Shown here piece by piece: positions 1 through 8,010 of a stretch of DNA of 64,000 nucleotides. The stretch spans positions 1-64,000 of the forward strand of contig CAZQMV010000006.1 in NCBI GenBank assembly GCA_964594635.1, written 5' to 3'. The stretch's first letter is position 1, and the number at the start of each line of letters is the position of its first letter. The notes beneath the pieces were generated by a model. That model was not told the DNA's origin, made no database searches, and saw nothing but the letters and a program-made list of their open reading frames with translations. The stretch is from Berkiella sp964594635. Its GTDB lineage: Bacteria > Pseudomonadota > Gammaproteobacteria > Berkiellales > Berkiellaceae. The position numbers were made by a program, and so were the translations under genes.

Positions 1-67
1 GAGCAGCAACTGGAGCAGCAACTGGAGCAGCAACTGGAGCAACAACTGGAGCAGCTGGATCAACTGG
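1..67 (-). repeat. 12-bp tandem repeat coding Ala-Ala-Pro-Val
   Basis: About four head-to-tail copies of GAGCAGCAACTG with single-base variants (CAA for CAG near 40-50). The unit is a multiple of three and lies inside the open frame above, so copy-number change would alter protein length without a frameshift. The repeat reaches the window edge, so its full size is unknown. Confidence 0.85.
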
Positions 68-526
68 AAGATTGATATTGATGCTTTCAAATGGTTTTTC
101 AAATGTCGCCAAGTTATCCATTTTTACAGACACTTCATTACCAAACGTTTGCAAACCATTCATATTGAAACCAAGGCTTTCGACCATGGCTTTATTTGAG
201 AGTACGGAGAAATCAACCCGATAAACCCCTTCAATCCCCTTTCTAAACTCATTTGTTTGTACATTAGCTGCAGTTGGCGCATCTTCTAATAACTGATTCA
301 CCATATTCACATCTTTGGTAGGCTCATCATCACCATATTGTAATAACTCATTTCTTTCTAAATCACTTAGAAAAGCACCCTCAAAATCTAACGTATCCAT
401 CCATTTTTGTTCAAAAGTCGCGCTTTCTTTCTCATTTAAAACAAATGGAAATGCACCCTTTATATCTTGAACAATATTTCCCAGATCCTGTAATACTAAT
501 AATTCTTGTATGGATGGCAAACTCAT
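1..526 (-). CDS. N-terminal part of an unidentified protein with Ala-Pro-Val repeats (runs off the window)
   Basis: The frame opens with ATG at 524-526 and stays open to the window edge, so 175 residues are visible and the C-terminus is missing. It begins MSLPSIQELLVLQDLG. The first 150 or so residues are acidic and soluble-looking, with no signal peptide. After the segment ending NINLPVDP the protein enters a repeat of Ala-Ala-Pro-Val tetrads encoded by 12-bp DNA repeats. I do not recognise the family. A soluble N-terminus followed by Pro-rich repeats would fit a linker leading to a larger, possibly type I secreted, repeat protein, but nothing here proves it. The minus-strand protein at the other window end is a different region or a different gene. 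Confidence 0.6.
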   Translation of the reverse strand, partial: MSLPSIQELLVLQDLGNIVQDIKGAFPFVLNEKESATFEQKWMDTLDFEGAFLSDLERNELLQYGDDEPTKDVNMVNQLLEDAPTAANVQTNEFRKGIEGVYRVDFSVLSNKAMVESLGFNMNGLQTFGNEVSVKMDNLATFEKPFESININLPVDPAAPVVAPVAAPVAAPVAA

Positions 527-673
527 AGCTTATGCACCTATTCTGTGAGTAAATTCGACTGTAGCCAATCTAGCAGTTATTTAATTTACTTAGAATAGGT
601 GGGGTAAACGTTTTAGATAGAATGGAGATATACGCCGATTAACGTAGTTGTCATTCATCGGCAATGAAATGCT

Positions 674-1111
674 TTAGGTGGAGTAAACTTCTGAGACTTT
701 ATCGTCCCAATAGATTGTATTGACAATCCAATGATCGGAAGGCTTATAAAAGGAGAGCTGCCAGCGTAAAGCGTGACGTTCAAACTTTTCAATAAAAGTA
801 TGTCTCACCAAACTTGAACCCACTTCTTCCGTGCGTATAAACTCAACGCTTAAAGGCTGACCAAAGCGCTCTTTAACCAATTTTCGCTGTTCTTTGGTAT
901 GAGCCAATAGATCATCTACTTCGCCGGGTGCCAATGGCCAATAAGCCTTAAGTTGCATAAATGCTTCATCGACCTTGCCCTGTTCAATTTGAGAAATCAC
1001 ATTCTCAGCAATGCGTTTAGTTGCACGAACATTTTTTAAATTTTCTTCTGCCACGCTGATGATGGAAAAAGACATCATGGCAACCAGGGAAATAAGCTTC
1101 ATTGCTTTCAT
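674..1111 (-). CDS. Small exported protein of unknown function
   Basis: A 145-residue protein with an N-terminal signal peptide: a short basic start, then a hydrophobic stretch around LISLVAMMSFSIISVA with a likely cleavage site before EENLKN. The mature part is about 125 residues, mixed alpha/beta in composition, without cysteines, and ends in a Tyr/Trp-rich segment. It starts four bases after the ligA stop on the same strand, so it is probably the last gene of the smc-zipA-ligA run. I do not recognise the family. A periplasmic location is inferred from the leader alone. Confidence 0.7.
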   Translation of the reverse strand: MKAMKLISLVAMMSFSIISVAEENLKNVRATKRIAENVISQIEQGKVDEAFMQLKAYWPLAPGEVDDLLAHTKEQRKLVKERFGQPLSVEFIRTEEVGSSLVRHTFIEKFERHALRWQLSFYKPSDHWIVNTIYWDDKVSEVYST

Positions 1112-1115
1112 TACA

Positions 1116-3134
1116 TTATCCTTTTAATATTTCTTCTAATTCTTTTTCACCCAGAATGGGGATCCCTAAGGTTTGGGCTTTAGTATATTTAGAGCCAGGC
1201 TTTTCACCAACAATCACGCCATCGGTTTTGGCAGAGACACTCTCAACCACTTTAGCGCCTTTTTCTTGCAAGAGGGTTTTAATATCATCACGAGACAAAG
1301 ACAGTGTACCCGTGATCACATACGACTTACCCTGTAACGGCAAATCACCTGACTGTTTGATAACCCTTCTTGCTGGCCATTGCACGCCCGCGTTAAGTAA
1401 TAGAGCGATGATCTTTTGATTGGCCTTTTCAGCAAAAAATAGTTGGATCTGCTGTGCGACGACGGGGCCTACATCAGACAACGTTAATAATGCTTCTTGC
1501 GAAGCATTCATTAACTCATCTAGCGTTGTAAAATGATCTGCTAATAATAAAGCCGTTGCTTCACCTACTTCTCGAATGCCTAGCGCATAGATAAATTTGG
1601 CAAAAGTGGTTTTTTTACTTTTTTCAATAGCTTCCAATAGATTGGTGGCTGATTTCTCACCCATTCTCTCTAGTGTTAACAATTGCTCATTAGTTAACTG
1701 ATAAATATCCGCAACCGATCCAATCAATTTTTGATTAACTAATTGTTCAACCAGTTTACTGCCCAGCCCTTCAATATCCATCGCACGCCTGGCAACAAAA
1801 TGCTTAATATGTTCAATTAATTGCGCTTGGCAACCTAGGCCGCCTTCGCAACGAAGTGCCGACTCACCCTCTACTCTCACTACATGAGAACCACACACGG
1901 GGCACTGCCTGGGCGCTTTGATCTCTTTCGTCGTCGCTGCGTCGCGTTCTTCTAAAATGGGTCTTACCACTTCAGGGATCACATCCCCCGCCCGACGCAC
2001 GATGACATAATCATTAATGCGAACATCTTTACGAGCAATTTCGTCCATATTATGTAAGGTAGCGTTACTCACCGTCACGCCACCCACTGAAACAGGTTCT
2101 AAACGTGCAACAGGCGTTAAAGCGCCGGTTCGACCGACTTGGAAATCAACACCCAATAACTTAGTCTTTCTTTCTTCGGCAGGAAATTTATACGCTAAAG
2201 CAAAGCGTGGGGCTCGTGCGACAAAGCCCAATTCATTTTGTAATTCAAAATCATTGACTTTAACAACCATGCCATCGATTTCATAGGGAAGAGCATCGCG
2301 CTTTTTAAGCAACGCTGTCCACGCAACTTGAACTTGTTCAATGCCTGTAACGACGATACTTTCAGGGCAAATACGAATGCCCCACTGTTTTAGTTGCTCT
2401 AAACTCAAAGAATGGGTCTTTGGCCACTTTTCATTAGAAATTAATTGCGCGCCGTAACTATAAAAAGCTAAATGACGCTTAGCGGTTATTTTAGGATCTA
2501 ATTGTCTTAGGCTACCGGCTGCTGCATTGCGCGGATTTGCAAATTCTTTCTCACTGTTTTTAATGGCTTCTTTATTTAATTTAATAAAGCTGGCTTTAGG
2601 CATATAAACTTCGCCTCGCACTTCTAAAGTGGCGGGCATTTGTTGACCTTGTAGTGACAAAGGTATGCTAGCAACAGTTCGGATATTACTGGTAATATCT
2701 TCCCCCGCTGTTCCATCTCCTCGGGTAGCTCCTCTTACTAAGAGTCCATTCTCATATAATAAGCTAACCGCAATACCATCGAATTTTGGCTCACAGCTAT
2801 ATTCAATCTCGTCGGTGTTTTGAAGTAATTGCTTAATACGTTGTTCAAAACGCTCTAGTTCTTCATAAGAAAAAGCATTATCAAGCGATAACATAGGAGA
2901 TAAGTGCTTTACAGAAATAAAGCTTTTAGCAGGCATTCCACCGACGCGTTGCGTCGGCGAATCACTTGAAATGAGTTCAGGGTGTTCTGCTTCGAAGCCC
3001 TTTAATTCCGCAAACAAATCATCATAATCTGCGTCAGGAATACTGGGTTCATCTAAAACATAGTAACGATAATCATGCTCGCGGATAAGTTCTTTGAGCT
3101 TTTTTATGCGCTTTAACGTTGCCGGACTGACCAC
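1116..3134 (-). CDS. ligA: NAD-dependent DNA ligase
   Basis: LigA seals single-strand nicks in DNA using NAD+ during replication and repair. At 672 residues it has the normal family length. The adenylated lysine is K117 in the motif EPKFDG. A four-cysteine zinc finger starting CPVCGSH follows at roughly 405-435, then helix-hairpin-helix repeats and a C-terminal BRCT domain from about 590. The start codon is GTG at 3132-3134, with AAGG nine bases upstream. The gene begins six bases after the zipA stop, and zipA-ligA adjacency is common in gammaproteobacteria. Confidence 0.97.
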   Translation of the reverse strand: MVSPATLKRIKKLKELIREHDYRYYVLDEPSIPDADYDDLFAELKGFEAEHPELISSDSPTQRVGGMPAKSFISVKHLSPMLSLDNAFSYEELERFEQRIKQLLQNTDEIEYSCEPKFDGIAVSLLYENGLLVRGATRGDGTAGEDITSNIRTVASIPLSLQGQQMPATLEVRGEVYMPKASFIKLNKEAIKNSEKEFANPRNAAAGSLRQLDPKITAKRHLAFYSYGAQLISNEKWPKTHSLSLEQLKQWGIRICPESIVVTGIEQVQVAWTALLKKRDALPYEIDGMVVKVNDFELQNELGFVARAPRFALAYKFPAEERKTKLLGVDFQVGRTGALTPVARLEPVSVGGVTVSNATLHNMDEIARKDVRINDYVIVRRAGDVIPEVVRPILEERDAATTKEIKAPRQCPVCGSHVVRVEGESALRCEGGLGCQAQLIEHIKHFVARRAMDIEGLGSKLVEQLVNQKLIGSVADIYQLTNEQLLTLERMGEKSATNLLEAIEKSKKTTFAKFIYALGIREVGEATALLLADHFTTLDELMNASQEALLTLSDVGPVVAQQIQLFFAEKANQKIIALLLNAGVQWPARRVIKQSGDLPLQGKSYVITGTLSLSRDDIKTLLQEKGAKVVESVSAKTDGVIVGEKPGSKYTKAQTLGIPILGEKELEEILKG

Positions 3135-3140
3135 GGCTTA

Positions 3141-3947
3141 CTACCTTACATCTTCCAATTCATATTCTAGTTCTTCTTGTTCTTGCTCTTGATTCACTTG
3201 GAATTGATGTACACGTTCTCTCATGGTAGCAATCGCTTCGGTCGTTAATGTCAAACGCTTCGTGTCACACAGTTCAGCATTCAAAAAGGAAGCTAATTGT
3301 CTAGCACTCTTTAACATCTTATCAAAACATTGCATGGCATCTTGTGAGACTGGCAACATCATCCAAAGCAAAATGCCTGGATAGGCTTTGTTAAACATTT
3401 GATGAATTTCAAAATTACCCGGTTCAACAAGTGACGCAACACTAAATAAAATGGGGGCTTTGGGATTATCCTCTTTATGGCGATGAAAAATTTTGTGTTC
3501 GCCATAATAAAATTGGTTCGTTTTTAATGCAGATGAGAGCATTGCCCCAGTAAAAGATCCATTTTTAGGAATAATACTCAGTGCGATCACTTCACTTGTC
3601 TTCTTCGATTTAATGACCTTTCTAGGTGCTGGCTTAGGTGCTTCAAATATCGGTTCAACCATTTGTAACGGTTGTTCTTCAAATACAACATCCGATTTGG
3701 GTTCATCCCATTCCTGTGACGCAAGCGGAGGATTTGCCTGCGCTACTTTCCCTACTGACTGGCTTTGTGCAAGATCTTCTAATAAGGGATCGTGATGCTC
3801 ACTTGTAGTGGCTTTGGGTGACGTTGATTCAAACTCTTCATAGGATGAAGTGCTTTTCTTACTCTTCTGTCTAAACGTGTTATAAAGGATAAATCCACCA
3901 AACACTAGACCGATAATCAGCAACAGCAACTGCAAATCAGTTTGCAT
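3141..3947 (-). CDS. zipA: Cell division protein ZipA
   Basis: ZipA is an inner-membrane anchor that tethers FtsZ protofilaments at the division site. I start it at MQTDLQLLLLIIG, preceded by a GGGAG ribosome binding site; a longer in-frame start at 3992 would overlap smc. The 268-residue protein has one N-terminal membrane helix (about residues 5-22), a basic patch (RQKSKK), an acidic Pro-rich linker, and a C-terminal FtsZ-binding domain beginning near VIALSIIPKNG. It sits between smc and ligA with 13- and 6-base spacers, consistent with one operon. Confidence 0.93.
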   Translation of the reverse strand: MQTDLQLLLLIIGLVFGGFILYNTFRQKSKKSTSSYEEFESTSPKATTSEHHDPLLEDLAQSQSVGKVAQANPPLASQEWDEPKSDVVFEEQPLQMVEPIFEAPKPAPRKVIKSKKTSEVIALSIIPKNGSFTGAMLSSALKTNQFYYGEHKIFHRHKEDNPKAPILFSVASLVEPGNFEIHQMFNKAYPGILLWMMLPVSQDAMQCFDKMLKSARQLASFLNAELCDTKRLTLTTEAIATMRERVHQFQVNQEQEQEELEYELEDVR

Positions 3948-3960
3948 GTTAAATTCTCCC

Positions 3961-6900
3961 TTATACGTGTGCCATTGATTTTGCTTCTTCAATGTCGACA
4001 GTGACTAAGCGTGAGACACCAGGCTCTCGCATGGTTACGCCTTGTAACTGTTCAGCCATTTCAATAGCAAGCTTGTTGTGACTAATGTAAATAAATTGTA
4101 CAGAACTAGACATTTCTTTAACGAGATTACAAAATCTTCCCACGTTTGTATCATCTAGCGGAGCGTCTACCTCATCTAGCATACAAAATGGTGCGGGATT
4201 CAGTTCAAATATCGAGAATACTAAAGCAACGGCAGTCAGCGCTTTTTCACCACCTGAGAGTTGCGTGATATTCACGTTTTTCTTTCCTGGTGGTCTTGCC
4301 GTTACCGTTATACCCGTATCGAGTAAGTCTTCACCTGTCATGACTAAAGAAGCTTCCCCACCTCCAAAAAGTCTTGGGAATCTTTGTATGAAGGTACCAT
4401 TGATTTTATCAAAGGTTTCTTGGAATTTAGCTCGCGTTTCTTTATCAATTTTCTTGATCGCACTATCTAAAGTCGCAAGCGCTTCATTTAAATCATTCAC
4501 CTGAGCATCTAAATATTCTTTACGAGCAAGTGCTGCTTGGAATTCTTCAATTGCAGCTAAGTTAATTGCCCCAAGTCGCCCTATACGTTGTTCAATATTC
4601 GCAAGCTCTGCTGTCCAATCGGCTTCATTTGCCTCAGGCGGTATACCTGCCAAAATGTCTTCAATGGACTGCTCAACATTTTTAAGTTTTTCAAGCGTGT
4701 TTTCTCGTCGAACCGATAATGCTTGCCACGACATTTTGGTGCTTTCTAAATGCTCTCGCATTGTATTGATCTTTTGCTCATGAGCAGCTTGGCCTTGCTC
4801 AATGGTACGTATACGTTGATCAAATTCTGCTGCCTGATCGCGAGTTTGGCTTAACTCATCCTCAACCACTAAACGCTTTTCAAGGAACGATTCTAAATCT
4901 TCCTTGAATTGCGCAATCGGTTCTTCATTCTTTTCAAGCATTTCAACAATGTGCTCAACTTTATGTTTAGCATTTTCGATTTGCTGTTCAAAGCGATCAA
5001 TATTTAACGTTAATGATTCGATTTGTGTTTTAAAGGTTTGTACCGTAATCGCTAACTGATGGCCTCGCTCAGTTGCTTCTTTGGCAGCCAATTTGGTTTG
5101 CAGAACGGCTTCTTGTAAAGCATCTTTTTGCGAACTGAGTTTTTCTTGTTCATCCGTAAATTGCGACATCGCTTCTAGCGCTTCTTGTAACTTGAAGCGT
5201 GATGCATTGACATCTTGCTGAGAGGTTTGGATAAACTCTTTACATTCCGTTAGCTCTTGCTGAATTTGTCCATAACGTTTTTGGTTTTGCTCAATCCGAT
5301 TTTGTTTGATGCGTTTATCGCTTTGTAATGTTGATAGTTCTTGTTGCAACGTATTTTTTTGCTGCTGCAAGGAATCTCTCGTCGCTTCAAAGTTCCGAAT
5401 AGCGTCTTCTGCTTCGTCAATTTCAAGTTGCAGCGTTTCTAATTGTTGCTGCATGACTTCAACATCTTGATTCAGTGTTTTGATTTTCTCTGCACGTTGC
5501 AACACACCCGCATCGCTTGCTTCTTGCTGGCTGCGTACTTTTATCCAGCCTTGACCCAACCAGCAACCTTCAGGGGTTATCACGCTTTCATTATTTTGCA
5601 AGTTACCCACTAATGTTTTTGCATGCTCGTTCGAATGACTGACATGAACTTGGTATAGAGCAAAATACAAGCACGAAGGCAAATGTTGATTGTTCTCTAC
5701 TAAATGTACTAAGCGATTCTCAACATCGGGCAAGTTGTGGCGAGGGGTTTCTTGCCATTCAACTAATGTGATACCTGTACCTTGCAAGGTTGCCAGGTTA
5801 TCGACATTCATCAATGTTCCTTGGATACCAACCGCTTCTAGGAAACCTTCTAAAACAGTTTCAACAGCAACTTCCCAACCTGCTTTGACATTCACAAGCT
5901 GCGCTAAATATTTGGGCTCGTCGATACCTTGTTCTTGTAACCATGCCTTACGCGATGTTTCGTTCTCACCAAGGGAAGCTGCTTGCAACGTTTGCAATGC
6001 GGATAATTGACCTTGCGCGGTATTAAGCGTTTGTGAAAGGGATTTCACTTGTTGGCGCAATGTGCTGACAGTAGATTGATGATGTTCTTTTTGCTCTGCT
6101 TGTTCTTGTAATGCATCAATCAAACTATCTTGGCTCTGTTGACCAATTTCAATTTTTTCATCTAGCACAATAATATCTTGCAGATCTTGCTCACAAGATA
6201 AGGGTTGCAGCTGTGTCTCAAGTCGCGTTTGTCGTTCTTGAGTATGCTGGATCTGTCTTTCATATTGTGCGATTTTGGTTTTTTCAGAATCGGCAATCTT
6301 AATAGGACCTTGGCTTGCTTGTTGTAATTGAGTCACTCTATCACGCCAAGATTCCAAACTAAGCTCAGCTTGCTCTTGCATCTCTTGACGTATCGCTGCT
6401 TGTTCTTGAAGCTCTTCATATTCGGGCAAAGCATCATCCAAGCGTTCCTGTAGATCGCGGATATTTTCTTGATCATGCGCCAATTGGGTTTGCGTGGTTA
6501 ATAATTGTTGTTCTGCTTCTATTTTGTCGGCAGTAAATTGTTGTCTACGTTCATGGTGATGCTGCAAAATTTGTTCAATTTTGGCAATATCGCCCCCAAT
6601 GCTGTAATAACGTTTTTGCACTTCATTCAGTGCATCCGTGATTTCAGCATGATCGATACGTTGTTTTTCATATTCGGTTTTAAGATGTTGCAATGCTGCC
6701 TGTTCAGCTTCCATTGCCACGAGCGTTTCACGAATGAGCGTTTCATAGCTTTTAATTTCTTCATCCATGCGATGCCATGTCATGGCTGCAAGTTGCGAGC
6801 CCAACCGTTTCTCTTGGGTTTTTAATGTTTGGTATTTTTGTGCTGCTTCTGCTTGGCGCTCTAAATGTCGCAGCTGTTTAGCCAGCTCCTCACGCAAGTC

Positions 6901-7485
6901 ATTTAATCTAGCTAAATTGTCGTTGGTATGAGAAATACGATTTTCAGTTTCTCTGCGACGTTCTTTGTATTTGGAAATACCGGCAGCTTCTTCAACGAAT
7001 ATCCGCAAATCATCAGGCTTAGCTTCAATGACCCGGGAAATCATCCCTTGCTCAATAATCGCATAACTGCGTGGACCAAGACCTGTACCCAAAAAGATAT
7101 CGGTAATATCTTTACGACGGCAACGTTGCCCATTTAGGAAATAATTTGACTGACCATCTCTTGTCACTTGTCGCTTAATAGCGATTTCCGCATAAGCAGC
7201 ATATTCGCCACCTAACTTACCTTCTTTGTTGTCGAATATCAGCTCAACGGTCGCTTGGCCAACAGGCTTTCTGCCTGATGAACCGCTGAAAATAACATCG
7301 GTTAAGGCTCCACCACGCAAATATTTCGCGTTAGATTCCCCCATAACCCAGCGGACAGCATCGATAACGTTCGATTTGCCGCAACCATTCGGACCAACAA
7401 CAGCGGATAAGTTACCCGTGAATTGAATCGTCGTCGGGTCCACAAAGGATTTGAAGCCCGCAATTTTAATCTTACTTAAACGCAT
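3961..7485 (-). CDS. smc: Chromosome segregation ATPase SMC
   Basis: SMC is the condensin ATPase that organises and segregates the chromosome with ScpA and ScpB. I start at MRLSKIKIAGFKSF, the conserved N-terminus, giving 1174 residues. The Walker A motif GPNGCGKS lies at residues 31-38. Two long Gln/Glu-rich coiled-coil arms surround a hinge at about 500-650. The C-terminal half-ATPase has the signature LSGGEKAL and the Walker B segment MLDEVDAPLDD. It is the first gene of smc-zipA-ligA and is divergent from the response regulator across about 105 bp. This organism therefore uses SMC rather than MukB, at least from this locus. Confidence 0.97.
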   Translation of the reverse strand: MRLSKIKIAGFKSFVDPTTIQFTGNLSAVVGPNGCGKSNVIDAVRWVMGESNAKYLRGGALTDVIFSGSSGRKPVGQATVELIFDNKEGKLGGEYAAYAEIAIKRQVTRDGQSNYFLNGQRCRRKDITDIFLGTGLGPRSYAIIEQGMISRVIEAKPDDLRIFVEEAAGISKYKERRRETENRISHTNDNLARLNDLREELAKQLRHLERQAEAAQKYQTLKTQEKRLGSQLAAMTWHRMDEEIKSYETLIRETLVAMEAEQAALQHLKTEYEKQRIDHAEITDALNEVQKRYYSIGGDIAKIEQILQHHHERRQQFTADKIEAEQQLLTTQTQLAHDQENIRDLQERLDDALPEYEELQEQAAIRQEMQEQAELSLESWRDRVTQLQQASQGPIKIADSEKTKIAQYERQIQHTQERQTRLETQLQPLSCEQDLQDIIVLDEKIEIGQQSQDSLIDALQEQAEQKEHHQSTVSTLRQQVKSLSQTLNTAQGQLSALQTLQAASLGENETSRKAWLQEQGIDEPKYLAQLVNVKAGWEVAVETVLEGFLEAVGIQGTLMNVDNLATLQGTGITLVEWQETPRHNLPDVENRLVHLVENNQHLPSCLYFALYQVHVSHSNEHAKTLVGNLQNNESVITPEGCWLGQGWIKVRSQQEASDAGVLQRAEKIKTLNQDVEVMQQQLETLQLEIDEAEDAIRNFEATRDSLQQQKNTLQQELSTLQSDKRIKQNRIEQNQKRYGQIQQELTECKEFIQTSQQDVNASRFKLQEALEAMSQFTDEQEKLSSQKDALQEAVLQTKLAAKEATERGHQLAITVQTFKTQIESLTLNIDRFEQQIENAKHKVEHIVEMLEKNEEPIAQFKEDLESFLEKRLVVEDELSQTRDQAAEFDQRIRTIEQGQAAHEQKINTMREHLESTKMSWQALSVRRENTLEKLKNVEQSIEDILAGIPPEANEADWTAELANIEQRIGRLGAINLAAIEEFQAALARKEYLDAQVNDLNEALATLDSAIKKIDKETRAKFQETFDKINGTFIQRFPRLFGGGEASLVMTGEDLLDTGITVTARPPGKKNVNITQLSGGEKALTAVALVFSIFELNPAPFCMLDEVDAPLDDTNVGRFCNLVKEMSSSVQFIYISHNKLAIEMAEQLQGVTMREPGVSRLVTVDIEEAKSMAHV

Positions 7486-7590
7486 TATCTTGTTAGCTCC
7501 CAACCAAACGATGGGTGATTGGCTCTCATGCCTAAACCAGAGTAAACTTATTCTTACCTTAAATGGAATAGATTATACCACGGTTAATAT

Positions 7591-8010
7591 ATGAGTCAGG
7601 CTTCTTCTACCCAATCACCGCTGAAAATTTTACTGGTTGAGAACAGTCGAACTGCTCGAGCTGTCCTCATGCGCATGCTTGAAGGCCATGGATATCAAGT
7701 TGACACTGTAGCCAGTGGCACCGAAGCCATTAGTGCCATCTTAGAGTCAAACTATCACCTGGTCATCATGGATGTCTTTTTACCGCAAATGAATGGCTAC
7801 GAAGCTGCACAAAACATTCGCGCCCTTGAAAGTGACAAATCTAACATACCTTTAATTGCTTTCTCCTCCAGCACGAGTGACCGGGACAAGAAAATCTGCC
7901 TAGATGCCGGCATGAACGAATATGTAATTAAGTCAGATGACAATGAGGAGCTTTTGTTAGTCCTAGAGGAATATCGAAACAAACTCAACAACAACCAGCA
8001 AGCCTCTTAA
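7591..8010 (+). CDS. Single-domain response regulator (CheY/PilG-like)
   Basis: A 139-residue receiver domain with a short N-terminal extension and no output domain, so it probably acts by protein-protein contact. The phospho-acceptor is D61 in MDVFLPQMNGYE. The conserved lysine is K114 in YVIKSDD and the switch Ser/Thr is S92. The acidic pocket reads E17-N18 instead of the usual Glu/Asp pair, and the proline after the lysine is serine, so metal binding may be weaker than normal. It overlaps the end of the convergent helicase-like gene by four bases. A twitching or chemotaxis role (PilG/PilH) is only a possibility, as no kinase gene is nearby. Confidence 0.85.
   Translation: MSQASSTQSPLKILLVENSRTARAVLMRMLEGHGYQVDTVASGTEAISAILESNYHLVIMDVFLPQMNGYEAAQNIRALESDKSNIPLIAFSSSTSDRDKKICLDAGMNEYVIKSDDNEELLLVLEEYRNKLNNNQQAS

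Noticed and set aside
631..663. GCCGAT/ATCGGC inverted repeat downstream of the small exported protein gene
   Set aside because: The stem is only six bases with a long loop and no T-run, too weak to call a terminator.
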